The notes under the pieces are model-generated. The model made no database searches. It had not been told where the DNA came from and was given only the letters and a program-made list of their open reading frames with translations. From a bacterium (GTDB taxonomy: Bacteria; Myxococcota_A; Bradymonadia; UBA7976; UBA1532), in the NCBI GenBank assembly GCA_030426085.1, contig JAUHYW010000068.1:1-59913 (forward strand): a stretch of DNA of 59,913 nucleotides, in the 5' to 3' direction. How positions within the stretch are numbered: the first letter of the stretch is position 1; each line of letters opens with the position of its first letter. Position numbers and translations under genes: made by a program. Shown in pieces: positions 30,178 through 40,042 of the stretch.

Positions 30178-31539
30178 TCAGCCCTTCATGCGCCCGAGCT
30201 GCATGCGCAGCGCCCCCTCCAGGTCGGGGTGGCGGAAGGCGTAGCCCGCCGCCTCGAGCCGCTGCGGCAGCACCCGCTGTCCGGCGAGCAGCATCTCGTC
30301 GGCCGCCTCGCCGAGCGCCAGCTTGAGGGCGAAGGCCGGGGCGGGCAGGAACGCCGGGCGACCGAGCACCTTGCCCAGCGTGCGGGCGAAGTCGCGGCTG
30401 GTCACCGGCTCGGGCGCGGTGAGGTTGACCGGGCCCTCCAGCGCGTCGTCGAAGAGGGCCCGGTGGATCGCCCCGACGACGTCGTCCAGCGCGATCCAGC
30501 TCCAGTATTGATCGCCGCTGCCCACCGGCCCCCCGAGCCCCAGCTTGAACGGGGTGAGCATCTTGGCCAGCGCGCCGCCCGCCGCCGAGATCACGATGCC
30601 CAGGCGGGTGTTGACCACCCGCACGCCCGCGTCCCGGGCCGGCTGGCAGGCCGCCTCCCACGCCCGGCACACGTCGGCCAGGAAGCCGTCGCCTGCGGGG
30701 CTGTCCTCGGTCAGCCGCGCGTCGCCCCGATCGCCGTAGAAGCCGACCGCCGACGCGCACACCAGCACCTTCGGCGGGGTCTTCGCCGCGGCCAGCGCCT
30801 CGGCGAGCAGGCGGGTGCCCTCGACCCGGCTGTCGCGGATGCGGGCCTTCTTGGCGTCGCTCCACCGGCCGATGATCGGCTCGCCGGCGAGGTGCACGAC
30901 CGCGTCGACGCCCTCGAAGGCGTCGGCGTCGATCTCGCCGGCCTGCGGATCCCAGCGGATCTCGGCCCCTTCGGCCGCGCGGCGCACGAGCGGGCGGACC
31001 TGATGGCCGCCGGTGGTCAGGAAGGCGCTCAGCGCCTCGCCCACGAGGCCCGAGGCCCCCGAGAGGGCGACGGTGAGGGGCTGCGTGCCGCGGTGGGCGT
31101 TCAGATCGTCGGTCATGATGCGATGCCGATAGGTGAAGAGCTGGTCGAATCGACGGCGGACGAAGCCGGCGCCGAGCGCGCCCAGCGGTCCGAGGGGCAG
31201 AGTGTATTCGATGTGATCGATCAGCGCGCTGCCCTCGCCGTCGGGCTCGACCCGGTGGGTGTGGGCATAGGCCGCGAACGGGCCGCTGAGCTGCACGTCG
31301 CGGAAGCGGACCCGAGGGATGTAGTCCCGGTGCTCGAGCGTCCAGCGCAGGGGCAGCCCGCCGACCCCGACCCGCAGCCGGGCGATGGCCCCGTCGCGCA
31401 GGTGAGGCGGGTGCTCGACGACCTCCACCGGGGCCCAGGGCGGGGTCAGGCGGCGGAAGGCGCCGGGGCGCTCGTGCCAGGCGAACAGCTCACCGGGCTC
31501 GACCGGGGTCGAGACCCGGCGCTCGAAGACGTGGCTCAT
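30178..31539 (-). CDS. SRPBCC domain fused to TIGR01777-type NAD-dependent epimerase
   Basis: 453 residues. Residues 1 to about 145 form an SRPBCC/START-like domain (ERRVSTPVEPGELFAWHERP, DHIEYTLPLGPLG). Residues about 156-453 are a short-chain dehydrogenase of the YfcH/SulA type: G161-ASGLVG nucleotide motif, VHLAGEPIIGRW, ASAVGFYGDRGD, FLADVCRAWE, and the C-terminal LLAGQRVLPQRLEAAGYAF typical of TIGR01777. The substrate of this family is not established. The ATG overlaps the stop of the upstream YbgA-like gene by four bases, so the two are coupled. In other bacteria both families often occur near photolyase genes; none is in this window. Confidence 0.9.
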   Translation of the reverse strand: MSHVFERRVSTPVEPGELFAWHERPGAFRRLTPPWAPVEVVEHPPHLRDGAIARLRVGVGGLPLRWTLEHRDYIPRVRFRDVQLSGPFAAYAHTHRVEPDGEGSALIDHIEYTLPLGPLGALGAGFVRRRFDQLFTYRHRIMTDDLNAHRGTQPLTVALSGASGLVGEALSAFLTTGGHQVRPLVRRAAEGAEIRWDPQAGEIDADAFEGVDAVVHLAGEPIIGRWSDAKKARIRDSRVEGTRLLAEALAAAKTPPKVLVCASAVGFYGDRGDARLTEDSPAGDGFLADVCRAWEAACQPARDAGVRVVNTRLGIVISAAGGALAKMLTPFKLGLGGPVGSGDQYWSWIALDDVVGAIHRALFDDALEGPVNLTAPEPVTSRDFARTLGKVLGRPAFLPAPAFALKLALGEAADEMLLAGQRVLPQRLEAAGYAFRHPDLEGALRMQLGRMKG

Positions 31540-32567
31540 ACGCGGCTCCGCAGGCCGAGGGATCGGGGGTAGGGATCGAGGTAGCTCTGCTCGAGCGCCC
31601 AGGCGTGCCCGCTGCGCCGCAGGTGATGCCGCAGCAGCGTCAGGGGCACCTCCACCGGCACCCGCCCGTCGCGGTACTCGTCGATGAGGCCGCCCAGCTC
31701 GCGCTTCTCGACCGGCTCGAGCCGGTGCTTGACCACGCCCGCGAGGTGCTGCATCGCGTTGACCTGCCGCCGGGGGCTCGTGGGGCGGGCCAGCGCCGCC
31801 ATGAGGCCCGCGCCGTACTCATCGAGCAAGGCCTCGAGATCGGGCGCTCCGCCCGCGCGGGCGACGAGGCGCCCCAGCACGCGGTGGCGGGCCGCATCCT
31901 GAGACATCAGCAGGATCTTGTGCCGGGTGTGGAAGGCCACCAGATCCCGCGGGCGGGGCGCCGCGCGCAGGCGCAGCCACTCGTCGTACACGAAGACCCG
32001 CAGCACGAAGTTCTCCCGCAGGCGGGCGTCGTTCAGCCGGCCGTCCTCCTCGATGGGCAGCAGCGGCAGGCGGGCGGACAGCGCCTCGGCGAAGAGCCCG
32101 ACCCCGTCCGGGCGGGCCCCGCCCGGCCCGTAGACCTTGACCCGGGCCATACCGCACGAGGGCGAGCGGGCCTTGAGCACGAAGCCCCGCAGGCCGGCCC
32201 CGGCCAGGGCCTCGACCCGCGCGGCGGCCCAGGCCCGCATCGGCTCGGTCCAGTCCCGGCCGCTGCGGCTCTCCACGAGCCGGCGCCCCGCCCCCTGCCC
32301 GTCGACCTGCACCAGCCGCAGCGCCGGGCGGGGCACGCCCATACCGACGCCGACCTCGGGGCAGACCGCCATGTAGCGGAAGTGCGGGCCGAGCACGTCG
32401 ATCACGAAGCGATCCTGCCGGTGACCGCCGTCGTGGCGCACCCGCTGGCCGAGCAGGCAGGCCGAGACGCCGACCGGGATACGACCTGCGGGCGCGTCGG
32501 GCGCAGGGGGGCCAGCGGGCGCGGGGTCGCAGGGCACACTGTCGGCGGGGGTGATCTCGTCGGACAT
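31536..32567 (-). CDS. DUF523-DUF1722 (YbgA-like) protein
   Basis: 343 residues. The N-terminal half is DUF523 with its conserved Cys motifs (VSACLLGQRVRHDGG, VCPEVGVGMG, SPSCGMARVKVY). The C-terminal half is DUF1722/YbgA (HTRHKILLMSQD, NAMQHLAGVVK, and a terminal SYLDPYP). The three Cys motifs suggest a metal cofactor. Recent family-level work links such proteins to thiouracil or tRNA chemistry, but I cannot assign that here. First gene of a two-gene operon, with a four-base overlap into the epimerase gene. Confidence 0.9.
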   Translation of the reverse strand: MSDEITPADSVPCDPAPAGPPAPDAPAGRIPVGVSACLLGQRVRHDGGHRQDRFVIDVLGPHFRYMAVCPEVGVGMGVPRPALRLVQVDGQGAGRRLVESRSGRDWTEPMRAWAAARVEALAGAGLRGFVLKARSPSCGMARVKVYGPGGARPDGVGLFAEALSARLPLLPIEEDGRLNDARLRENFVLRVFVYDEWLRLRAAPRPRDLVAFHTRHKILLMSQDAARHRVLGRLVARAGGAPDLEALLDEYGAGLMAALARPTSPRRQVNAMQHLAGVVKHRLEPVEKRELGGLIDEYRDGRVPVEVPLTLLRHHLRRSGHAWALEQSYLDPYPRSLGLRSRV

Positions 32568-32691
32568 CGACGCGGCTCCGGCGCGGGGGCGGCGACGCGG
32601 GAGGCGTCACCTGCGCCGTTCGGATACCCGAGGCGGGCGGCGGGTCACACGATTCGGGCGGGCGCTCGGGCAGGCCCTCGCCGGCCCCTCG

Positions 32692-32732
32692 AATAAAAAA
32701 TCCCGCCCTCGTAACCCCAGACGCCCGGGCGG
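32692..32732 (-). terminator. Rho-independent terminator, minus strand
   Basis: Read on the minus strand, arms CCGCCC (32727-32732) and GGGCGG (32703-32708) enclose an 18-base loop and are followed by ATTTTTTATT (32693-32702). The T-run is striking in this GC-rich sequence. It would end transcription coming from the Cys-rich lipoprotein gene before the YbgA operon. Confidence 0.55.
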
Positions 32733-32868
32733 ATTCTCATAGTCGGAGCGAGCGCGAACGCTCCACACTCCGCCCCGACGCGGTCGGTCGGATGGGTCGT
32801 TCCCCCTCCTCCCTCCCGACCCGTCCGTCGATCGCCGACGGGCACCTGCTCACTCGCTGAGCAGACCT

Positions 32869-32898
32869 CCGGCCGGCATCCTTTGGGGTGCCGGCCGG
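32869..32898 (-). terminator. GC-rich hairpin downstream of Cys-rich lipoprotein gene
   Basis: Perfect 10-bp arms CCGGCCGGCA (32869-32878) and TGCCGGCCGG (32889-32898) with a 10-base loop, 46 bases beyond the lipoprotein stop on the minus strand. No T-run, so it may stabilise the mRNA end as well as terminate. Confidence 0.45.
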
Positions 32899-32943
32899 AC
32901 TCCTTTCCCGCGCTCCTTTCGAACCCGAAGTCGAGGCCGGCGC

Positions 32944-34383
32944 CTACTCGCAGAACCCGGCGCCGACGCAGCGCCCGGCGCACGCGTCGTCGAACTGCGC
33001 CTCGCAGTTGCACCAGTCGCCGCCGGGGCAGCAGAACTGCCAGCCGCACTCGTTGCATCGCTGGAACATGCTGCCGTCGCGGGCGCACTCGGCGTTCCAC
33101 TGGCAGTTACCGTTGCAGGTGCGCCAGCCGCACGACCCGCAGGTGCCGGGCGCGGTCTCTTCACCGGGCGCGCAGACCCCCTCGCTCTGGCAGCCGCCCC
33201 ACTGGCACTGGTTGTCGCAGGTCTCGACCCCGCAGTTGCCGCACGCCCGCTGGCTGCCGGCGTCGCACACGCCCTCGTCGCCGCACAGCCCCCAGTTGCC
33301 CCACGAGCCGTTGCCGCACCGCCGCCGCTGCACCCCGCAGCGCCCGCACGCCCGCTCCTCTTCCTGCCCGTCCATGCAGACGCCGCACATGCCGTTGCCC
33401 TGGCACTGCGTACCGCCGGGGCACGCCTCGGCGCCGCCCCACCGCTCGCAGTCGTCGATGCGCTCGCAGGTCTGCACCCCCAGCTCGACGCAGCGCCGCT
33501 CGCCGGCCACGCACTCGGGGATGCACGCCGCCTCGCACACCCCGCCCCGGCACTGGGTCCCCTGATCACAGGCGATGACCGCGCCCCACACGACGCAGTC
33601 CTCTGCGGTGCGCACGCAGCTCTGCTGGCCGCCCTGGAAACAGCGCACATCGCCCTCGTTGCACTCCGGCTCACCGCAGGCGAGCACGCAGCCCTCCTCC
33701 GGGGCGCAGACCCGCCCGGGGGGACAGGCCTCGGCCGGGCTGTAGTCCAGGCACCCGCTCTCCTGCATCTGGCACCGCTGGAACTGGTCCTGCCCGAGGC
33801 AGGTCAGCTCGCCGGGGCGGCACTGATCGGTGCACTCCCCGCCCCCGCCGCCGCACTGGCCGGCCTGACACGCCTCGCCCTCGCCGCAGTCGACCGCCGT
33901 GGACCACCGGGGGCAGTCCTCGCCCCGGCACTCGGTGTAGGCCGCCGGGCCCACGCAGCGCCGGGCGCCCGGGGTGCAGTCGGCCTCGCAGCCCTGCTCG
34001 ACGCATTGCCCTTCGACGCAGCGCTGCCCGTCCACGCACGGGGCCGGCGCGCTCCACACCCCGCACCCGTCGGCCCCGGAGTCGCATCGCTGGAGCCCCT
34101 CCGGCGCGCAGCGGGCGCTGCCCGGCATGCAGGTGCCATCGCACGACGCCTGACAGCTCCCCTCGACGCAGCTCGCGCCGTTGCAGCTCTGGGGCAGCGA
34201 CCAGTAGCCGCCGCCGGTGCACACCTGGGCCTGATTCTCGAGGCAGCGCCGGGTGCCCGGCTCGCACTCGGCCGGCTCGGGGCCGCCGCCGTCGGTCAGC
34301 GGCTCGGTCGCCGGGCCGGCGCAGCCGAGGGCGGACATCACCAGAGCGGCAAGGCAGACAACAGCATGTCGTGGGCTTCTCAT
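32944..34383 (-). CDS. Cys-rich lipoprotein
   Basis: 479 residues. The ATG at 34383 opens a lipoprotein signal (VMSALGC). From about residue 35 to the end the chain is disulfide-type repeats: CEPGTRRCLENQAQVCTGGG, CTPGARRCVGPAAYTEC, CRPGELTCLGQDQFQRC, CVAGERRCVELGVQTC. Each is a unit of the kind PGxRRCxxxxxQxC...W. The last third changes to CGRCGVQRRRCGNGSWGNWG and CGNCGVETCDNQCQWGGC units that resemble thrombospondin-like Trp/Cys motifs. No catalytic residues are recognisable. It probably ends the minus-strand run that starts with the two propeller genes upstream. Confidence 0.88.
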   Translation of the reverse strand: MRSPRHAVVCLAALVMSALGCAGPATEPLTDGGGPEPAECEPGTRRCLENQAQVCTGGGYWSLPQSCNGASCVEGSCQASCDGTCMPGSARCAPEGLQRCDSGADGCGVWSAPAPCVDGQRCVEGQCVEQGCEADCTPGARRCVGPAAYTECRGEDCPRWSTAVDCGEGEACQAGQCGGGGGECTDQCRPGELTCLGQDQFQRCQMQESGCLDYSPAEACPPGRVCAPEEGCVLACGEPECNEGDVRCFQGGQQSCVRTAEDCVVWGAVIACDQGTQCRGGVCEAACIPECVAGERRCVELGVQTCERIDDCERWGGAEACPGGTQCQGNGMCGVCMDGQEEERACGRCGVQRRRCGNGSWGNWGLCGDEGVCDAGSQRACGNCGVETCDNQCQWGGCQSEGVCAPGEETAPGTCGSCGWRTCNGNCQWNAECARDGSMFQRCNECGWQFCCPGGDWCNCEAQFDDACAGRCVGAGFCE

Positions 34384-34444
34384 GGGCGGGACTCTATCGC
34401 AAAGCCGGCCCCGGATCATCGACCGCGCGGCGGGGCGCGGGCGG

Positions 34445-36306
34445 CTACCGACACCCCAGGCGGGCGATGTCGAGCACAGCGTCCCACCCGCCCATGAACA
34501 GGGTGCGGCCGTCGGGCCCGAGCGCGATCCGCTCGGGCGCCTCGCGGGTCTCCAGGGCGTACACCGCGCCGAAGCGACCGCCCTCGATCTCGACGACCCA
34601 CACCTGCTCGTCGGCGGTCAGGGCGACCACCCGCTCGGCGTGGGCGGCGACGTCGACGATCTCCACGTCGACCAGGGCCCGATCGAGCACGACCGGCGCC
34701 GCCGGATCGGAGACGTCGACCGACAGCACCCCCCCGAAACCGCCCGCCACGTACAGCCGGTCGCCGGCTCGGCTCAGGTCGTGGGCCCAGGTCCGCCACG
34801 GCACCTCCCCGACGATCTCGAACCCGGCGTCGTCGAGCCGCACCGTCAGCAGGGCATCGGGGGTGCCCACCGCGAGCCAGCCCGCTGCGTCGAGGGGCGC
34901 GATGCCCCGCACCGAGCGCTCGAAGGGCAGCTCGGCCTCCAGCCGCAGGCCGTCGGCCGACAGCGAGAAGGCCCGGATGTCGCCGTAGTCGGCCAGCCAC
35001 ACCCGGCCGTCGGCGAAGGCCAGCGCGACGCCGGTGAGGGGCCCCTCGACCGGCATCCGATCGAGCAGCCGCCAGCCGTCGACGTCGTAGACCAGCAGCC
35101 CCATGTTGCGCTCGAAGAGGACCAGCCGACCGCCCTCGAAGGCGAGCCGGGTGACGTCGTCGTCCGGCGGCTCGGGCAGCTCGATGTCGACCAGCCGCGG
35201 GCGCTCGGGATCGGCGATGTCGATCACCCGCAGCCCGCCGGCCCCGTCGGCGACGTAGACCCGGTCACCCGCGCTCGACAGATCCTCGACCCGGCCCCGA
35301 TCACTGAACGCGGCGACCGGATCGTCGAGCGGACCCGGCGCCAGGTCGTACACCTCGAACCGCCCGACCCTCGACAGCGCGACCCGGGTGGGCGGCCCGT
35401 CGAACACCGCGAAGTCGACGACGTAGCCCTCGTATGGCCAGTCCTGCACCACCTCGACGTCGGCGACGCCTTCGATCCGGAGCAGGCTCAGCCGGTTCTC
35501 CGGGCCATCGTCCAGCGTGTAGTACCCCTCCGGCCGGGCCGGGCTCAGCGGGCCGCCCCGAGGCATACGCGCGCGAACGAGCGCGTCGGGATCGGTCAGG
35601 TCGACCAGCTCCGCGCCGATGGACGACCGCCCGACGTGCAGCAGCTCGGGGGCGACGAAGCGCAGGCTCGAGCCGGTGAAGCTGATCGGCACCTCGAACT
35701 CTCGGACCGGCCGGGCCGGATCCCGGGCGTCGACGATCCACGCCGTGTGCACGGTGCCGAAGGCGACCCGCTCCCCGTGCACCGCGAGCAGGAAGTCCGA
35801 TGTGGTGGTGTCGACCGCCCCCAGCTCGACGATCGCCGTCGGATCGGCCGCGTCGTAGATGCGCAGCCCCCCGAGGCCGTCGGCGACATAGACCCGATCC
35901 CCGCGCGCCCGGACGGAGCGGGCCCGGCTGGCCGTGGGCCGCGCGCCGATCAGCCGGGGTCGGCGGGGATCGAGATGTAGCCCGGCGGACCGTGCATCGC
36001 CCGGCCGACGCCCCGCCCGGGCGGGCTGAGCAGCCCCAGGGGTCGGGCGACGGGCACGCACGCCGGGCCGCAGCCGGGGGCCGGCGCGGGGGTGTGCACG
36101 CAGCCGACGTCGGCCCGGCAGGCGTCGGCGGTGCACGGATCGCCGTCGTCGCACACCAGGAAGTCGCACAGACCGGGGGGCACCGCGGCGTCGACCTCGG
36201 TCGCCGGATCGGACGCCGCCGTGCGGTGCGAATCGCACCCGCCAAGGACGATCAGGACGCCCAGCAGTCCCCGGGGACCGGGGGCTCGACGCCGGGCCTC
36301 AATCAC
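34445..36306 (-). pseudogene. LVIVD-type beta-propeller lipoprotein with an internal frameshift
   Basis: The N-terminal part starts at GTG 36306 (overlapping the stop of the upstream gene by eight bases). It encodes a lipobox (LLGVLIVLGGC) and a Cys motif CDDGDPCTADACRADVGC, but reaches a stop at 35950-35952. The neighbouring frame then continues without interruption to 34445 and encodes propeller repeats: RVYVADGLGGLRIYDAADPT, RVYVADGAGGLRVIDIADPE, LYVAGGFGGVLSVDVSDP. Both pieces look like genuine coding sequence. One extra base in the four-base C tract at 35956-35959 would join them. It is either a true inactivating deletion, a sequencing error or, less likely, a programmed -1 shift. Intact, it would be a surface propeller of about 620 residues. 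Confidence 0.7.
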
Positions 36307-37714
36307 AGCGCCACGCGTGGCGCAGATCGGCCGGGACCACATCGTAATAGGTCATGTGCCAGATCCGGGTCAGGGGGTCGAAGACGACGGAGGGGGTCTG
36401 GTGCATGCTCGCCAGGCTCGCGGGGGGCCCCGGGCGGCGGGCGACCTCCTCCGAGCGCCAGCCGCCATCCGCCTCGCGGATCAGGGCGTGCAGCGTCGAC
36501 CCGCGCGATTCGCTCCAGGCGATGAGCGGGCGGCCGGCGGAGTCCAGGCCGAGGGCGATCTGGGCGAGCGGCGTGTCGCCCAGCGGCGACTCGATACGCC
36601 AGCCCCCGCTCTCGCGCACCCCATAGCGCAGGGCCCCGTCGGCGGTGAAGGCCAGGTGCAGCCGCCCCGCCCCGTCGATGGCGAGCGCGCGGCGCCCCCT
36701 CCAGAGCACCGCCGGGTGGGCGGCGACCTCCTCGACCTGCCACGGCCCGCCTTCGAGCGGCCGGACCGCCAGATCGATCCCGCTCTCGTCCGCGTCGCCG
36801 AGCCGGCGGCTCACCAGATACATCAGCCCCCGGGCTCGATCGATCCGCAGGGTCGGGTGGGTGCGCTCGGCGGCGCCGAGCGGCACCCGCTCCACGTCGA
36901 GGCGCCCCTCACCGGGAGCCGGCGTGCCCAGGTAGACCCGGTCGCCGGGCCCGATGAACGTCAGAAACGGCCGGCCCGACAGGTCGACGTCGAGGTCGAT
37001 GAAGCGCTCCTCGACCGGCGCGTGCCATGTGATGTGCCACCCGTCTTCAGCGGGCGTCGCGTGCATCATGCGGTCGTTGCGGTCGAGGCTGGCGAGATGG
37101 ATCCGACCCTCGGGTCCGAGCGCGGCGACGCTGTACAGCCCGGCCCGCTCATCGCCGATCCGCTCGGTGGTCCACCCGCCGCCCGCCGGACGACGCCCGT
37201 AGCGCAGCGCCCCGACCTCGGTGTCCCAATACGCGACGTGCAGCGTGCCCCCGTCGTCGACGACCAGATCGCCGTATCGCCCCACCTCGCCGATGCCATC
37301 GACCCGCGCGCTGACCCAGGTGCCGGCGGGCAGCGGCCGGCTGACGCAGCCCGCGTCCGGCTCGCAGGCGTCGGTCGTGCACCGATCGCCGTCGTCGCAG
37401 ACCGTCGGCGCGCCCCCAACGCAGGCGCCGGCCCGGCACTGATCGCCCGTCGTGCAGCGGTCGCCGTCGTCACATGGGCGCAGGTGGGGCTGGAAGACGC
37501 AGCCGAACGTGGGCTCGCAGCGGTCGTCGGTGCAGGGGTTGCCGTCGTCGCACCCGTCGGCGGCGCAGGGCGGCTCGACGGGGCCGGGGTCGGGCCGCCC
37601 GGCGTCGGCCTCGGCGACGCCGTGGCCCCGGTCGATGCAGCCGCACAGCCCCGCCGCGACCAGGGCTGCGAGCAGCGCGGTTCGCGGACGCAGCGCGTGG
37701 GTGACGTCAATCAT
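36299..37714 (-). CDS. Cys-rich / propeller-like lipoprotein
   Basis: 471 residues from ATG at 37714 (an ATG four codons upstream, 37726, is also possible). The lipobox is GLCGC. Residues about 45-110 carry three copies of the CDDGxPCTxDxC / [12 protein letters not shown] module. The remainder is a series of beta repeats ([55 protein letters not shown]) as in six- or seven-bladed propellers. It ends in HAWRCD. Its stop overlaps the GTG of the frameshifted propeller gene, so the two were built as a coupled pair. Confidence 0.85.
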   Translation of the reverse strand: MIDVTHALRPRTALLAALVAAGLCGCIDRGHGVAEADAGRPDPGPVEPPCAADGCDDGNPCTDDRCEPTFGCVFQPHLRPCDDGDRCTTGDQCRAGACVGGAPTVCDDGDRCTTDACEPDAGCVSRPLPAGTWVSARVDGIGEVGRYGDLVVDDGGTLHVAYWDTEVGALRYGRRPAGGGWTTERIGDERAGLYSVAALGPEGRIHLASLDRNDRMMHATPAEDGWHITWHAPVEERFIDLDVDLSGRPFLTFIGPGDRVYLGTPAPGEGRLDVERVPLGAAERTHPTLRIDRARGLMYLVSRRLGDADESGIDLAVRPLEGGPWQVEEVAAHPAVLWRGRRALAIDGAGRLHLAFTADGALRYGVRESGGWRIESPLGDTPLAQIALGLDSAGRPLIAWSESRGSTLHALIREADGGWRSEEVARRPGPPASLASMHQTPSVVFDPLTRIWHMTYYDVVPADLRHAWRCD

Positions 37715-37888
37715 CGTGCAACCCATGTCGACCGCGCCGGCTGGTGATCGGCGGCGCCGGTGGAGACCTCGCACGATACACCACGGCCCCGCGGCGTCGC
37801 GGGTTAGGGGATCTCGCCCATCGCCCCGCCCGGCCGCGCGTGGCCCACTCGACCCACCGTCGACCGCATACCCCGCCGAAGGCCCACG

Positions 37889-39001
37889 ATGTCGCTGCGC
37901 ACCCTCGCCCTGAAGATCCACCTCTACCTCGGCCTCGTCACCGGGCTCGTGCTCGCGGTGGTGTGCTTCACCGGCGCGCTGCTGACCTTCGAGCGCGAGA
38001 TCGGCGAGGCGACGCACCCCGCGCGCTATTTCGCGCCCGGCGACGGCCCCCGGCTGTCGCTCGACGAGGTGGTCCGCCGGGTGGGCGCCGCGCTGCCCGA
38101 GGCGCGGATCCAGGGCGTGACGGTGCACGCCGATCCGACGCGCACCCTCGAGTTGCCCATCGAGGGCGGCGTCACCGCCTACGCCGACCCCCGCACCGGG
38201 GCGGTCGTCGAGCGGGTCGCGCGGGCCGAGACCGGGTGGCACCTCGTCATGCGGCTGCACCGCTACCTGCTCGGCGGCGACATCGGCAAGCGGGTCGTCG
38301 GCGTCTGCGTCCTGATCTTCCTGCTCATCCTGATCACCGGCGTCTGGATCTGGTGGCCCAAGAGCCGGCGTCAGCTCCGCGCCCGCACCCGGATCGCCAC
38401 CGGCCTCGGCTGGCGCCGCCTCAACTACGACCTGCACGTCTCGGCGGGCATCTTCTGCGCCGTCTTCCTCTTCGCGATGGCCTTCACCGGGCTCATGTGG
38501 TCGTTCGAGTGGTTCAACGCCGGGATGTACGCCGTCGCCGGCTCGACCGCCGCCCCCTCGCCCGAGCCGCCGCCCCGCCCCCGGCCCGACGCCACGCCGG
38601 CCACGCTCGACGCGGTGTACGCCGCCGCGGCGGCCGTGCCCTCGCCGTTCCACCGCATCCGCCTGCCGAAGGAGCCGGGGGCCGCCTTCGCGGTGCGGGT
38701 GCTGCCCGAAGACGCGGCCAACGACTACGCCACCGACGTGCTGTACGCCGATCCCTACACCGGGGAAGTCGTCGCCCGGGCCCGGGCCGGCGATCGGGCC
38801 GGCGGCGCCCGCCTGCGCTTGTGGTTCCACGCCATCCACTTCGGCACCATCGGCGGCTGGCCGACCCGGATCGTGTGGGGCCTCGCGGCGCTGATCGGGG
38901 CGAGCTTCCCCATCACCGGCGCCCTCATCTGGATCAACCGCCGCCGCCGTCGCTGGCGCCGACGGTGGGCGGCGTGGCGCGGCCGGGGCGAGGCGACGTA
39001 G
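37889..39001 (+). CDS. PepSY-associated transmembrane protein
   Basis: 370 residues. It matches the PepSY_TM family: an N-terminal helix ([27 protein letters not shown]), a PepSY-like periplasmic stretch, a second helix ([20 protein letters not shown]) followed by [20 protein letters not shown], and a final helix ([20 protein letters not shown]) before an Arg-rich tail. Conserved His in [24 protein letters not shown] and FHAIHFG are typical and may bind haem or metal. Family members are linked to iron-siderophore or flavin reduction at the inner membrane. No siderophore gene is near. The PRPP-synthetase-like gene follows after 26 bases, probably in one transcript. Confidence 0.9.
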   Translation: MSLRTLALKIHLYLGLVTGLVLAVVCFTGALLTFEREIGEATHPARYFAPGDGPRLSLDEVVRRVGAALPEARIQGVTVHADPTRTLELPIEGGVTAYADPRTGAVVERVARAETGWHLVMRLHRYLLGGDIGKRVVGVCVLIFLLILITGVWIWWPKSRRQLRARTRIATGLGWRRLNYDLHVSAGIFCAVFLFAMAFTGLMWSFEWFNAGMYAVAGSTAAPSPEPPPRPRPDATPATLDAVYAAAAAVPSPFHRIRLPKEPGAAFAVRVLPEDAANDYATDVLYADPYTGEVVARARAGDRAGGARLRLWFHAIHFGTIGGWPTRIVWGLAALIGASFPITGALIWINRRRRRWRRRWAAWRGRGEAT

Positions 39002-39027
39002 ACTCGGGCCCTGCCTCGGAGGACCCC

Positions 39028-39942
<915 letters not shown>

Positions 39943-40042
39943 GCGCTCCCGATCGGTGACGTACCGATTGCATCGAGCCCGGCACACCGGGATGGTGAGG
40001 GCGCGCGGCAGGCGCACAAAACGACCCTCGGGAGTACACGCG

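Larger units (their letters stand above)
32568..32943. other. Intergenic stretch with two hairpins
   Basis: 376 bases between two minus-strand transcription units. It contains a terminator-like hairpin with a T-run (32692-32732) and a GC hairpin nearer the upstream gene (32869-32898). The remaining 32568-32691 should carry the promoter of the YbgA-like operon, but no clear boxes stand out. Confidence 0.6.

Noticed and set aside
30077-30865. N-terminal extension of the CotH-lectin frame
   Set aside because: This part is the shadow of the epimerase gene on the same strand in another frame; a lipoprotein signal with a strong AGGAGGT box starts at 30076.
35940-35965. Programmed -1 frameshift in the propeller gene
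   Set aside because: No X-XXY-YYZ slippery heptamer or convincing downstream structure is visible; a one-base deletion or sequence error explains it more simply.
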